Positions 23,509-32,189 of a stretch of 64,000 nucleotides of DNA are shown in pieces. A program made the position numbers and the translations under genes. Under the pieces are notes generated by a model, which did no database searches, was not told the origin of the DNA, and worked only from the letters and a program-made list of their open reading frames with translations. Positions within the stretch are counted from its first letter, which is position 1. Every line of letters begins with the position of its first letter. The DNA is from Verrucomicrobiota bacterium (GTDB taxonomy: Bacteria; Verrucomicrobiota; Verrucomicrobiia; Limisphaerales; VHCN01). The DNA lies in the NCBI GenBank assembly GCA_016871675.1, contig VHCN01000010.1, positions 1 to 64,000 of the forward strand, written 5' to 3'.

Positions 23509-25377
23509 TCACGTCACCGCCAGCTTCTCAAACCCTTCCTCGATGAACGTCGTGTTCTGGATGCGCGCGAGTTTCGCGTAGAGGCCGCCGGCCGCGAGCA
23601 GTTCGTCGTGCGTGCCGCGCTCGACGATTTGGCCGTGCATCATCACGAGGATGCGGTCGGCGTTGCGGATGGTGCTCAGCCGGTGCGCGATGACGAAGCT
23701 CGTGCGCCCCGCCATCAACCGTTCGAGCGCCTCCTGAATCAGCCGCTCGGTCTGCGTGTCCACGCTCGCCGTCGCCTCGTCGAGGATGAGGATGGGCGCG
23801 TCCTTGAGGAGCGCGCGGGCGATGCTGACGCGCTGTTTCTCTCCGACGCTCAGCTTCACGCCGCGCTCGCCCACGCGCGAGTCGTAGCCCTGCGGCAGGC
23901 GCGAGATGAACTCGTGGCAGTTGGCCGCGTTCGACGCGGCGAGGAGTTCCGCCGCCGTCGCGTCGAGCCGGCCGTAGAGGATGTTCTCGCGCACGGTGCC
24001 GTTGAAGAGGAACGCCTCCTGGCTCACGACGCTGATCTGCTGGCGCAGTTCGTGAAGCGTGAGGTTCGCGATGTCGCAGTCATCAATGGTGATCCGGCCC
24101 GACGTGGCCCGGTAAAAGCCGGGCAGCAGGTTCACAAGCGTGGACTTGCCCGCGCCGGTCGGGCCGACGAGCGCAATCATCTGCCCGGGCCTCGCGCCGA
24201 GGGAGATGTCCTTGAGCACGACGCGCTCGGGCCCGTAGCTGAAGCCGACGGATTCGTAGCTCACCTCGCCCCGCGCGCGCCAGTGGATCGCGCCCGAGGG
24301 CGCCTGCGCGTCCGCGCCCGGCGTCGAGCGGAGGATGGCGGGCGCACTCACGAGGTTGCTGCGTTCCTCGCCGGTGTCGAGGATGTCAAACACGCGCTCG
24401 CCCGCCGCGCGCGCGGACTGAAGCATCTGGTTGAGGCCGTGCAACCGCGCGACCGGCTCGTAAAACAGCACGAGGTAAAAGATGAACCCGACCAGTTCCC
24501 CCACGGTCATCTCGCCGCGGATCACCGTCGCGCCGCCGACCCACAGCACGAGACCCGCGCCCGCCGACGCGAAGAACGCCATCGCCGGCGAATACATCGC
24601 CCACACGCGCATCACGCCGAGCGTGCCGAGCCGCAGGTCGTTCGCGCGCTCTGCGAAGCGCCTGTCCTCGTGCGGCTCGCGGCCGAAGGTCTTGATCTGG
24701 CGCACGCCCTGCAGGTTGTCCATGAGCAGCGCGTTCATCGCGCTCGCGGCCTCGCGTTGGGCCCGGTAGCGGCGGTGCGCCGTGAGCGTATACCAGAGCG
24801 CGCCGCCCGCGAGGAAGGGCAGCGGCGCGAGCGCGACCCCCGTGAGCGGGGCGTTCGTCGCGAAGAGAATCACCAGCACACCCACGATGCTCAGCACGGC
24901 CACGGTGCCCTGCTCCGTGCCGTCAATGAGCACGCGCTCGACCGAGTTCACGTCCTCGATCACACGCGTCATCAAGTCGCCCGACGCGCGCTGGTCGAAC
25001 CACCCGACCGGCAGCCGTTGCAGCCGCGCATAGACATCGCGGCGCATGTCGAAGATGACCTTCTGCTCGAACTCGTTGTTGATGCGGATGCGCAGGCTGT
25101 TGAAGAGTTCGCGCAGCGCGAACGCCGCCATGAGCATCAGCATCACGGGCGCGAGGCGGGCGGCGTCCTTCTTGACGATCACGTCGTCGATGATGAGCTG
25201 CGTGAGCTTGGGATAGGCGAAGGCGAACGCGAGCGAGAGCAGCGCGCAGGCGATCGTGCCCGCGGCCATCAGCTTGTAGGGACGCAGATAAACCGCCACG
25301 CGACGGAGGATTTCCATCGTCGAGCGCTTCCTCGCGGAGAAGGTCGGGTCGGCGTGCGCGCCGGCGTGGTGGTGCAT
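23509..25377 (-). CDS. ABC exporter, fused membrane and ATPase domains (MsbA-like)
   Basis: A 622-residue half-transporter ABC exporter: six-helix membrane domain (about residues 30-320) fused to an ATPase domain (about 370-610). Start at ATG 25377; ATG 25317 (MEILRRVAVYLRPYK), which lies right before the first helix, is the alternative. ATPase motifs: Walker A VGPTGAGKSTLV, Q-loop SQEAFLFNGTVRENI, signature LSVGEKQRVSIARAL (Val-Gly-Glu in place of the usual SGGQ), Walker B ILILDEATASVD, and H-loop FVIAHRLSTIRNAD. The VGWFDQRASGDLMTRV coupling segment and close similarity to the MsbA/lipid-exporter group suggest export of a lipid or hydrophobic compound. The substrate is unknown. Confidence 0.9.
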   Translation of the reverse strand: MHHHAGAHADPTFSARKRSTMEILRRVAVYLRPYKLMAAGTIACALLSLAFAFAYPKLTQLIIDDVIVKKDAARLAPVMLMLMAAFALRELFNSLRIRINNEFEQKVIFDMRRDVYARLQRLPVGWFDQRASGDLMTRVIEDVNSVERVLIDGTEQGTVAVLSIVGVLVILFATNAPLTGVALAPLPFLAGGALWYTLTAHRRYRAQREAASAMNALLMDNLQGVRQIKTFGREPHEDRRFAERANDLRLGTLGVMRVWAMYSPAMAFFASAGAGLVLWVGGATVIRGEMTVGELVGFIFYLVLFYEPVARLHGLNQMLQSARAAGERVFDILDTGEERSNLVSAPAILRSTPGADAQAPSGAIHWRARGEVSYESVGFSYGPERVVLKDISLGARPGQMIALVGPTGAGKSTLVNLLPGFYRATSGRITIDDCDIANLTLHELRQQISVVSQEAFLFNGTVRENILYGRLDATAAELLAASNAANCHEFISRLPQGYDSRVGERGVKLSVGEKQRVSIARALLKDAPILILDEATASVDTQTERLIQEALERLMAGRTSFVIAHRLSTIRNADRILVMMHGQIVERGTHDELLAAGGLYAKLARIQNTTFIEEGFEKLAVT

Positions 25378-25644
25378 GGACTTCAGCGGCGTCGCGTGTC
25401 GCGTGACGCGGCCGGACTTTCGCAGACCCGCGTCGGCCCGCGCAAGCGCGGGCGCGGGTTGAACCGTGTTGAAAAGGCGGCGGCCGTTCACGGACACTTG
25501 CCGCGCCTGGCGCCCTCCGCACTGTTCAATCCGCTCGGCGCGTTCCGCCAGTGCGCGCGCCTGCCCCGCCTGCCCGACGCCCGGCCCGGCCGGATGGCGC
25601 TCGTGCTTCAAGTTCCCCGGGCGGCCCATCGCCGGGAACCGGTT

Positions 25645-27075
25645 TCAATTCTCCTCGAGCTTCGTGAACGCCGCGACGTCCACGAGGAATCTCACGCCGA
25701 ACGGCGAGCCGTTCACGGAGCCGAGCGGGATCCTGCCTTCGCGGAGCGTCAACGTCGGCCAGCCCGCGTCGCTCGCGTGGTAGAGGTCGCCGTGGAGCTT
25801 GAGCATCTGTTCCTGCACGGGCTTGGGAAACTGCGACAGGCCGGCGTTGTAGTGGTGACCGTTGCGCTCGACGCTCTCGATGCCGAGCGCGGCGCAGACC
25901 GCGAGGTCCTGCAGCAATGCGACCGGGCCGACGTTGCAGAGATCCTCGCCGCTCATCATGAACCGCGCGTCCGCGGGCGCGGCCGTGGCGCGGCGCTTGA
26001 GCAGGCACCGGTTGGCGACGCCCTTGAACACGCCCTTGCAATTTTTGTGGCTCGTGCCCGCGTAGCCGAGCGCGAGCGCGGCGGGCAGGCTTTCGAGCGT
26101 GGCGTCCGATTCGTCGATGATCATCGGCGGCGCGTCGGGCCAGTCGCGCAGCGGACCGACCGCGGCGGGGTCGAGCGCCACGTCGCGGTGCAGCGGTTGT
26201 TCCACGAACAGCAGGCGTTCGAGGAACGGCCGGAGCGCCTCGCTCGCTCGCAGCGCCTCCCAGAAGCGGCGGAAGTCGGCGAGCGACTTGAACTGCTCGT
26301 TGCCGTCGAGCGTGAACGCGAAGTCCGCGGGCGCGTGGTCGCGGATGATCCCCGCCACGCGGTGCATCCGGTCGAGGTCACGCTCGAGGTCTCCGTTGAC
26401 CTTGATTTTGAAATGCCGCAGGCCGTAGTGGCGGATGCACAACGCGAGCGACTGCGGCAGGCCGTCGCTCACCCGGTCGGCCGGCGCGATGTCGGCCTCC
26501 GCGAGCGGGTCGGACAGGCCGACGGTGTGGCGGGCGGTGATGTGCTCGAGGGGCTTCTCCGGCAGGAAGTCCGCGGGATGGGAGCCGCCGAGTTCCGCGT
26601 GCAGCTCGCCCATCCGCATTCCGAAGGCGTGTTCGCGCAGCAGCCGCGCGAAGGGCTTGCCGGCGGCCCGGCATGCGGCGTCGAGCACGGCGCGCTCGAC
26701 GAGCGACGTGCCGAAGTGCGCGAGCAGCGGCGGGAGATTCTGCTGCGCGGCCCAGCGCGATTGCGCGGCGTGCAGCATCTTCCACAGGTCGAACGGTGTC
26801 TCCGCGCTCATCCCGCGCGCGAGGGTCATCGCGTGGCGGATGACACGGAGCATCTCGACGATTTCCCCGGCGAGCGGGCGGGCGGGATCCTTCGTGAACC
26901 ACTTGGGCGGGAGCAGGTCCGCGGCGATGCCGGGCGATTGCGTGCGGCCGGTCTCGACGGCGAGCCGCACGAAGGCCATCGGCATCTGCGTCATCGTGGC
27001 GATGCCGTATTTGAACGGCATCCGCGTGCGCAGCTCGATCATGTGCAGGTCGCCGCCGAGGACGCGCGTCTTCAT
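25645..27075 (-). CDS. Enolase-superfamily (mandelate racemase/muconate lactonizing) enzyme
   Basis: A 476-residue cytoplasmic enzyme of the MR/MLE branch of the enolase superfamily, which abstracts a proton alpha to a carboxylate using Mg2+. The capping domain is N-terminal. In the barrel the KxK base is in HYGLRHFKIKVNG (about residue 225). Metal ligands follow as Asp in FTLDGNEQF, Glu in LFVEQPLHR and Asp in PMIIDESDATLES, with a catalytic-type lysine in GTSHKNCKGVFK. It is longer than the usual ~360-400 residues, with an extended N terminus. The substrate is unknown. It starts inside the stop of the upstream gene (ATGA), so the two are translationally coupled. Confidence 0.85.
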   Translation of the reverse strand: MKTRVLGGDLHMIELRTRMPFKYGIATMTQMPMAFVRLAVETGRTQSPGIAADLLPPKWFTKDPARPLAGEIVEMLRVIRHAMTLARGMSAETPFDLWKMLHAAQSRWAAQQNLPPLLAHFGTSLVERAVLDAACRAAGKPFARLLREHAFGMRMGELHAELGGSHPADFLPEKPLEHITARHTVGLSDPLAEADIAPADRVSDGLPQSLALCIRHYGLRHFKIKVNGDLERDLDRMHRVAGIIRDHAPADFAFTLDGNEQFKSLADFRRFWEALRASEALRPFLERLLFVEQPLHRDVALDPAAVGPLRDWPDAPPMIIDESDATLESLPAALALGYAGTSHKNCKGVFKGVANRCLLKRRATAAPADARFMMSGEDLCNVGPVALLQDLAVCAALGIESVERNGHHYNAGLSQFPKPVQEQMLKLHGDLYHASDAGWPTLTLREGRIPLGSVNGSPFGVRFLVDVAAFTKLEEN

Positions 27076-27482
27076 GCCAGTGCGGGCGGGGGCTGGAGGA
27101 GGACGACTTGGAGCGGGATGCGGGCGATCATCTTGTCGTCAACCGAGATGTCGATGGAATACTGGCCGGGGCGCTTGAATTCGATGCCTTGCAGGTTGAG
27201 GCACACGTTGGTGCTGAGGAAGAAGAGGTGGTCCGGGAGCGCGACGTTCATCTCGCCGCCGAGCTTCGGGAGCAGGTTGCAGCCGTCCTCGTCGATGAGC
27301 GAGAACTTGAGCAGGTGGCGACCGCGGTCATCGTCGCGAAACAGGATGCGCAGCGCGATGTAGCAGTGCGCACGCTTGATGGGGAACGAGGGCGCGACGA
27401 CCGTGTCGAACACGCCGACGACGCAGAGCTTGCCGCCGTAGTCGGCGGCGAAATCACAAAGGGCGGCGACCTGGACTTCCAT
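27072..27482 (-). CDS. DUF6941-like small protein
   Basis: A protein of 136 residues (ATG 27482, or 140 from ATG 27494) that appears to belong to the DUF6941 family. The signature is the N-terminal block EVQVAALCDFAADYGGKLCVVGVFDTVVAPSFP. After it comes a predicted beta-sandwich (RAHCYIALRILFRDDDRG, HLLKFSLIDEDG, GIEFKRPGQYSIDISVDDKMIARIPLQVVL). No function is established for the family. There is no signal peptide or membrane segment. Its TGA overlaps the ATG of the enolase-superfamily gene by 4 bases, so the two proteins may act together. Family assignment is from memory of the N-terminal motif. Confidence 0.7.
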   Translation of the reverse strand: MEVQVAALCDFAADYGGKLCVVGVFDTVVAPSFPIKRAHCYIALRILFRDDDRGRHLLKFSLIDEDGCNLLPKLGGEMNVALPDHLFFLSTNVCLNLQGIEFKRPGQYSIDISVDDKMIARIPLQVVLLQPPPALA

Positions 27483-27597
27483 GGGATGCGCCATGAGACG
27501 CGCGGCCATTAAACGGACGGCAACGTGGACGCGCGAGGGGAAAGTGGGCGGCTTTCCGGGCGGCGAAACTGGACAGGTCTCCGCTTCTTCGCGCAGT

Positions 27598-28323
27598 TCA
27601 CGGCTGCGGGAGTCCCGCGAAGCGCGCGAACTCGGGCTCGGGGGGCGCGGTGAATTCCCACGCCCGTCCGCGCCATCCGACCCGGATTGTGTTCGCGTGC
27701 AACGCCTGATGTTCCAGCATCAAGCGCGCGCGCTGCTCGTCCGTCTGCCGGCCGCGCACGAAATCGAGATACAACCGTTCGTCGCCGCCGTAGAGCTTGT
27801 CGCCCACGACCGGGTGGCCGATGTGCGCGAGGTGGATGCGAATCTGGTGCTTCCGGCCGGTGAGCAGGTGCACCCGCGTGAGCGTAAACTCACGCCCGTC
27901 CCGCGCGAAGCGGCTCACCACGTCGTAGCCCGTCTGCGACGGGGCGCCATCCGCGCACACGCAATCCTTGATGAACGTCTGCGCGGACTCGTCGTGGCCG
28001 AGCGGGGCATCCACCAGGCCGCGCTCGTCGCGGATGTGGCCGTGGACGATGGCGAGATACTCCTTCGCGACGAGGCGCGACTCCCACAACTTGCGCAGGT
28101 CGCGCGCGGTGGCGTCAGACTTGGCGATGAGGATGACGCCGCTGGTCTCGCGATCGAGCCGGTTGATCAGGTGAGGCTTCACGGCCCCGCCGAGGTGCAG
28201 CCGCGCGCGGCTGATGAGGCTGGAGAGCGGGCCAGACTTGGTCGGGTGGCAGGCGAGGCCCGCGGGCTTGTTCAGGGCGAGGAGGTCGGCGTCCTCGTGG
28301 AGGATTCGAACAAGGGGTTCCAT
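27598..28323 (-). CDS. RluA-family RNA pseudouridine synthase
   Basis: A 241-residue pseudouridine synthase, RluA/RluD-like but without an N-terminal S4 domain. It isomerises uridine in rRNA or tRNA. ATG 28323 gives EPLVRILHEDADLLALNKPAGLACHPT. Catalytic motif II is INRLDRETSGVILIAKSD, with the active-site aspartate in RLDRETSG. KEYLAIVHGHI, TRVHLLTGRKHQIRIHLAHIGHPVVGDKLYG (the family's RTHQIRVH-type segment) and LMLEHQALHANTI follow. The target nucleotide cannot be read from sequence. Confidence 0.93.
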   Translation of the reverse strand: MEPLVRILHEDADLLALNKPAGLACHPTKSGPLSSLISRARLHLGGAVKPHLINRLDRETSGVILIAKSDATARDLRKLWESRLVAKEYLAIVHGHIRDERGLVDAPLGHDESAQTFIKDCVCADGAPSQTGYDVVSRFARDGREFTLTRVHLLTGRKHQIRIHLAHIGHPVVGDKLYGGDERLYLDFVRGRQTDEQRARLMLEHQALHANTIRVGWRGRAWEFTAPPEPEFARFAGLPQP

Positions 28324-28472
28324 CGTGCCGCGAGCGAGGCTCGGGCAGCGGGGTCGAAGTTGCAACGGGCAATGCGTCCCGATTCCCGCGCGTGCCGATG
28401 CGCCGCGGGGGTGGGCGATGCGGACTCGCTTCGGCATTGAGCAAACGCGGCGCGCTGCTACGCTCCGCGGCG

Positions 28473-28559
28473 ATGTTGCGCCTTGTGTTGATTGCCTTGT
28501 GGCTTGCGCTTCTGCTCCAGCCCGCGCCCGGCGCGGCCGCGAATCGAACATCCTCATGA
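28473..28559 (+). CDS. Possible 28-residue hydrophobic leader peptide
   Basis: ATG 28473 opens a 28-codon frame: MLRLVLIALWLALLLQ followed by PAPGAAANRTSS, ending at TGA 28557-28559. It looks exactly like a signal peptide with an Ala-x-Ala cut site. Its stop overlaps the ATG of the next gene by ATGA, so translation of that gene could be coupled to it. No strong ribosome site was seen before it. It could be a remnant signal sequence of a lost gene or a short regulatory frame. Confidence 0.35.
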   Translation: MLRLVLIALWLALLLQPAPGAAANRTSS

Positions 28560-30112
28560 ACCCACGTCATCCCCGCACCGCCGCCCGGTTAAGGCGGCGC
28601 GAGTTCCTGAAAGGCAGCGTCGCCACGTTCGCGGCGTCGGCCGCAGCCGGGGCGGAAGCGCGGGCGCAAACCCGCGCCACGGCGCGCCGGGCATCGGCCA
28701 TCGCCGCCGAGAACGCGAGGCCCGGCGCGCTCGACTGGCAGCTCACGCGCGTGCGGCTCGACAAGAACCTGGGCTTCCGGTCGCCCGCCATCGAGGGCTA
28801 TTGCTCGCGCCAGAGCGTGAGAGCCGGCGAGCAGCTCGACTTCATGGTCAGCACGAACCCCGCCGCGCGCTTCACGCTCGAGGTTTTCCGCATGGGCTTC
28901 TACGGAGGGCGCGGTGCGCGGCGGATGATGAAGACGGACCCCATTCCATGCACGAAACAGTCCGACCCGCCCGTGGGCGACAAGCGCCTGCGCGAGTGCA
29001 GGTGGGAGCCGGTCCTCTCGTTCAAGATTCCCGCCGACTGGACGAGCGGCGTGTATCTCGGCCGGATCACGACCGTGCCCGACCAAGCCGCCGGGCCCTA
29101 TTGGCAGAGCTACGTGGTGTTCATCGTGAAGGACGAGCGCCGCGCGGACTTTCTCTTTCAATGCAGCGACAACACGTGGCAGGCCTACAACAAGTGGCCT
29201 GACAATTACTCGCTCTACACGGACCCGCGCGGCGCGCACGCGGTGGGCGTGGCGGCGAGCTTCGACCGGCCTTACGGCAAATACGCGCAGATTTACGAGC
29301 ACCCGCTTTCGATCGGGTCGGGCGAATTCCTGCTGTGGGAATTCCCGCTCGCCTACTGGCTCGAGGAACACGGCTACGACGTGACCTACTGCTCGAACCG
29401 CGACTGCCTCGAACCTGGCAACATCACGCGCTGCAAGACATTCCTCAGCGTCGGGCACGACGAGTATTGGGATCCTCGGCAGTTCGACGCCGTGAAGGGC
29501 GCGATTGCCGCGGGCACGAACGCGCTGTGGCTCTGCGGGAATTCGGTCTTCGGTGTCACGCCGTTCTCGCCCTCCTCGGGCGGCGCGGGCGGACGCATCC
29601 TGACGCGCACCGGCATTTACGCGGGACTCACGGACCCGGAAATCGAGGATTCCATCAGCGTCTTCACGAAGGACTGGAAACGCGATTCCCGCAACGAGGC
29701 GGACCTCATCGGCGCGCGGAGCATCGTGCCCTTCAACGGCGGCGGCGACTGGACCTGCACGAAACCCGAACACTGGATCTTCGAGGGCACCGGCATGAAG
29801 CAGGGCGAGTCGGTGCCCGGGCTGGTCGGTTGGGAACATCACGGGGCGCCGGCGAACATCCCCGGACTCGAAGTCGTGGCCGAGGGAACCGTGTGGCGCG
29901 GCGGCGTCACGCCGGCGCACTGGACGGCTACGATCTTCCCGGGGCCGAAGAACAACATCGTCTTCAACGCCGCGACGATCTGGTGGGCGCAGGGACTGAG
30001 TTCGCCGCCGGGCCACATCCTGCCGTGGTCACACTGGTCGCGCCCGCACGGTCCCGACGCGCGCGTGCAGCGCATCACACACAACCTCCTGCGCCGGACG
30101 CTGCGCGCCTGA
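28556..30112 (+). CDS. Tat-exported N,N-dimethylformamidase beta-subunit-like protein
   Basis: A 518-residue protein similar to the large subunit of N,N-dimethylformamidase (DMFase). The start at ATG 28556 gives a twin-arginine leader (RLRRREFLKGSVATFAASAAAGA). Family-like blocks: GFRSPAIEGYCSRQSVRAGE, FRMGFYGGRGARRM, SDNTWQAYNKWPDNYSLY, VTYCSNRDC, LSVGHDEYWDPRQFDAVKGAIAAGTNALWLCGNSVFG and the C-terminal FNAATIWWAQGLSSPPGH. The true DMFase is a cytoplasmic iron enzyme with a small alpha subunit. This protein is probably exported and no alpha-subunit gene lies near, so its substrate may differ. Confidence 0.83.
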   Translation: MNPRHPRTAARLRRREFLKGSVATFAASAAAGAEARAQTRATARRASAIAAENARPGALDWQLTRVRLDKNLGFRSPAIEGYCSRQSVRAGEQLDFMVSTNPAARFTLEVFRMGFYGGRGARRMMKTDPIPCTKQSDPPVGDKRLRECRWEPVLSFKIPADWTSGVYLGRITTVPDQAAGPYWQSYVVFIVKDERRADFLFQCSDNTWQAYNKWPDNYSLYTDPRGAHAVGVAASFDRPYGKYAQIYEHPLSIGSGEFLLWEFPLAYWLEEHGYDVTYCSNRDCLEPGNITRCKTFLSVGHDEYWDPRQFDAVKGAIAAGTNALWLCGNSVFGVTPFSPSSGGAGGRILTRTGIYAGLTDPEIEDSISVFTKDWKRDSRNEADLIGARSIVPFNGGGDWTCTKPEHWIFEGTGMKQGESVPGLVGWEHHGAPANIPGLEVVAEGTVWRGGVTPAHWTATIFPGPKNNIVFNAATIWWAQGLSSPPGHILPWSHWSRPHGPDARVQRITHNLLRRTLRA

Positions 30113-30191
30113 GCCTGTTCCGCCGCCCATCCTTCCGGGCGCAGGCATGGTGTTCATCCTTGGCGTCGACCGCACGATGTCGGACGCGCGC

Positions 30192-30551
30192 TCAATCCGC
30201 CCGCAGATACACCGCCCACACGATGACCGCGAAGAGGGCGAGCGCGCCCGCGGTGAATCTCCAGAACCAGCGGTCTTCACGGATGACACCGGCGTCGATG
30301 AGCATCACGCGAATGCCGTAGGCCATGTGGATGAGCAGGCAGAGCAGCAGCACGAGGTCGAGGGCGGCGTTGAAGTGCATCTGCTTCGGCGAACCCGGCA
30401 GGATCCACGGCAGGCGGTCGCGCGCGGCCCAGCCGGTGTAGAGTTTCAGCGGCAGCAGCACGATCATCACGATGGCCGAGATGCGCTGGATGACCCACGC
30501 CACGGTGCCGCGATACGGCGCGCGGCGCGGAGGTCCGGGCGGTTCGTTCAT
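30192..30551 (-). CDS. Succinate dehydrogenase-type membrane anchor (SdhD/FrdD-like)
   Basis: A 119-residue membrane protein with three helices, resembling the cytochrome b anchor subunit of succinate dehydrogenase. Helix 1 is GTVAWVIQRISAIVMIVLLPL, helix 2 is LDLVLLLCLLIHMAYGIRVMLID with a likely heme-ligand histidine in the IHMAYGIRVMLID segment, and helix 3 is FAVIVWAVYL. Its start overlaps the stop of the fumarase beta gene (ATGA). No SdhA, SdhB or second anchor gene is adjacent; the next gene downstream is convergent. So this anchor is separated from its catalytic subunits, which must be elsewhere if it is used. Confidence 0.72.
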   Translation of the reverse strand: MNEPPGPPRRAPYRGTVAWVIQRISAIVMIVLLPLKLYTGWAARDRLPWILPGSPKQMHFNAALDLVLLLCLLIHMAYGIRVMLIDAGVIREDRWFWRFTAGALALFAVIVWAVYLRAD

Positions 30552-31141
30552 GCGACACCCATCTTGCGCAGAATGTCCGCCGACCTGCGCTCGGCTTCTC
30601 CCTGCACGTCGAGCTGGAGGTTGTTCCCCTGCGCATCAATGCCCACGATCAGAGGCCCCATGCCCTTCACGCGGAATTGCCACAGGCACTCGGGCATCAG
30701 GTCTTCCCAAAACACGCGCTCGATCGCCTCGGTCTGCAACGTCTGGCCCGCCGCCGCGCCGCCGGTGACGCTCAAATACACCGCGCCGTATCGCGCCATC
30801 AACGCCGCGCTCGACGCCGAGAGGCCGCCCTTGCCGAGGATCGCGCGCACGCCGTGGTCGCGCAGCAGCGGCTCGGTGTAGCGGTCCATACGCAGGCTCG
30901 TGGTGGTGCCGATGGACAACGGCTCGTAGCGGCCGTCGGGAAGTTTGCGGACGTTCGGCGCCGTGTGCAGCAGCGCGGCTCCGCGCAAATCCACCGGGCA
31001 TGGCACGCCTTGGTCGAACAGGCGGATGAGGCCCGCGTCGCGGATGCCGAACACGACGCCGTCGAGCGTGACGGAATCGCCGGCCTTGAGTTGGCGCACG
31101 GCGGCCTCGGAAGGCGGGGTGGTGAAACGAAAGGAAGCCAT
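30548..31141 (-). CDS. Class I fumarate hydratase beta subunit (TtdB/FumA C-terminal type)
   Basis: A 197-residue C-terminal domain of the class I (Fe-S) fumarase / L-tartrate dehydratase family, as a separate polypeptide. The start is at ATG 31141. Motifs: LDGVVFGIRDAG, ALLHTAPNV, PLSIGTTTSLRMDRYTEPLLRDHGVRAILGKGG, VYLSVTGGAAAGQTLQTEAIERVFWEDLMPECLWQFRVKGMGPLIVGIDAQGN. It sits one base after the alpha-subunit stop, so the two form the two-subunit enzyme. The reaction is reversible hydration of fumarate to malate, or tartrate dehydration; fumarase is more likely. Confidence 0.9.
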   Translation of the reverse strand: MASFRFTTPPSEAAVRQLKAGDSVTLDGVVFGIRDAGLIRLFDQGVPCPVDLRGAALLHTAPNVRKLPDGRYEPLSIGTTTSLRMDRYTEPLLRDHGVRAILGKGGLSASSAALMARYGAVYLSVTGGAAAGQTLQTEAIERVFWEDLMPECLWQFRVKGMGPLIVGIDAQGNNLQLDVQGEAERRSADILRKMGVA

Positions 31142-31142
31142 G

Positions 31143-32030
31143 TCAAAAACCGAACTCCACCGTTCCGTCCGCGGACAAAGTCGCGCGGCGGCGTTCAGCA
31201 CGCCAGCATTGCAGGTTCACGGCGACGGGGTTGCAGGTGATGTGCGTCCACGCAGCCTCGATGTGAACGGCCAGCGCCGTGGTGTCGCCTCCGAGTCCCT
31301 GCGGGCCGATGCCGGTGGCGTTGATGGCGTTGAAGAGTTCCTCCTCGAGGGCGGCGAATTGCGGGTCGGGGTTGCGCGTGCCGAGCGGGCGCGCGGTGGC
31401 TTTTTTGGCGAGCGCCAGGCAGAGATCGGACGAGCCGCCGATGCCGATGCCGACGATGGTGGGCGGGCACGGCTTGGCGCCCGCGCCGACGACTTGTTCG
31501 AGCACGAAGCGCTTGATGCCGTTTACGCCGTCGGCGGGCACGAGCATTTTCAGCGAGCTCATGTTCTCCGAGCCGCTGCCTTTCGGCATGAATAAAATGT
31601 CGAGCGTGTCGGCGTCCGGCACGAAGTCGAAGTGGATGATGGGGATGCCTTCGCCGGTGCTGGTCTGGCGGTTCTCGCGGGTCAGTGGCGAGACGATGCT
31701 GCTGCGGAGCGGATGGTCGCGCGTGGCGCGTTCGGTGCCGAGGCGGATGGCGTCGGCAAGTCGCGCGCCATCGAGCCGCAGCCGGCAGCCGATGCCGGCC
31801 CAGTAGATGGGGATGCCGGTATCCTGGCATACAATCATGTCGCGGGCGCGGCCGAGTTCGATGGATTCAAGATACGCGGCGAAGATGCGCCGGGCGACTT
31901 CCTTCGTCTCGCGCGCGGCCGCGCGGCGGATGGCCTCAACGACGTCGGGGGGGATTTCCTTGAGCGACCGGATGTAGAGCTCGCGGCAGGTGTGCTCGAC
32001 GAGCGGGTAGAATGTCTCCGGAACTTCCAT
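31143..32030 (-). CDS. Class I fumarate hydratase alpha subunit (TtdA type)
   Basis: A 295-residue Fe-S domain of the class I fumarase family. Three cluster-ligand cysteines are visible in their usual settings: MIVCQDTGIPIYW (about residue 67), GAKPCPPTIVG (about 187) and VNLQCWRAERR near 275. Other family text: HPLRSSIVSPLTRENRQTSTGEGIPIIHFD, GSGSENMSSLKMLVPADGV, ALEEELFNAINATGIGPQGLGGDTTALAVHIE. It is first in an operon alpha-beta-SdhD-like anchor. As a two-subunit form it is probably oxygen sensitive. Confidence 0.92.
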   Translation of the reverse strand: MEVPETFYPLVEHTCRELYIRSLKEIPPDVVEAIRRAAARETKEVARRIFAAYLESIELGRARDMIVCQDTGIPIYWAGIGCRLRLDGARLADAIRLGTERATRDHPLRSSIVSPLTRENRQTSTGEGIPIIHFDFVPDADTLDILFMPKGSGSENMSSLKMLVPADGVNGIKRFVLEQVVGAGAKPCPPTIVGIGIGGSSDLCLALAKKATARPLGTRNPDPQFAALEEELFNAINATGIGPQGLGGDTTALAVHIEAAWTHITCNPVAVNLQCWRAERRRATLSADGTVEFGF

Positions 32031-32189
32031 CAGGCCTGTGCGCCGACGCTACACGCGGCGCGGCGCCTCGGCACCAAGAATCTCCCGTCCGCCGTGGGTT
32101 TGATCCCGGAAACCAAAGTGCGCCACTCGCGGCTTGGGTTTTTTCCCGTGGCGGTTATCGTGGCTGTGTCCCGCCGTCGCGGGACGACC

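Noticed and set aside
23608-27363. Very long plus-strand frame (over 1200 codons) opposite the ABC exporter and enolase-superfamily genes
   Set aside because: Arg/His/Ala-rich text with no domains; it is the antisense of well-supported genes. Such frames are expected in high-G+C DNA. Similar long frames elsewhere (for example 2141-4321) were rejected for the same reason.
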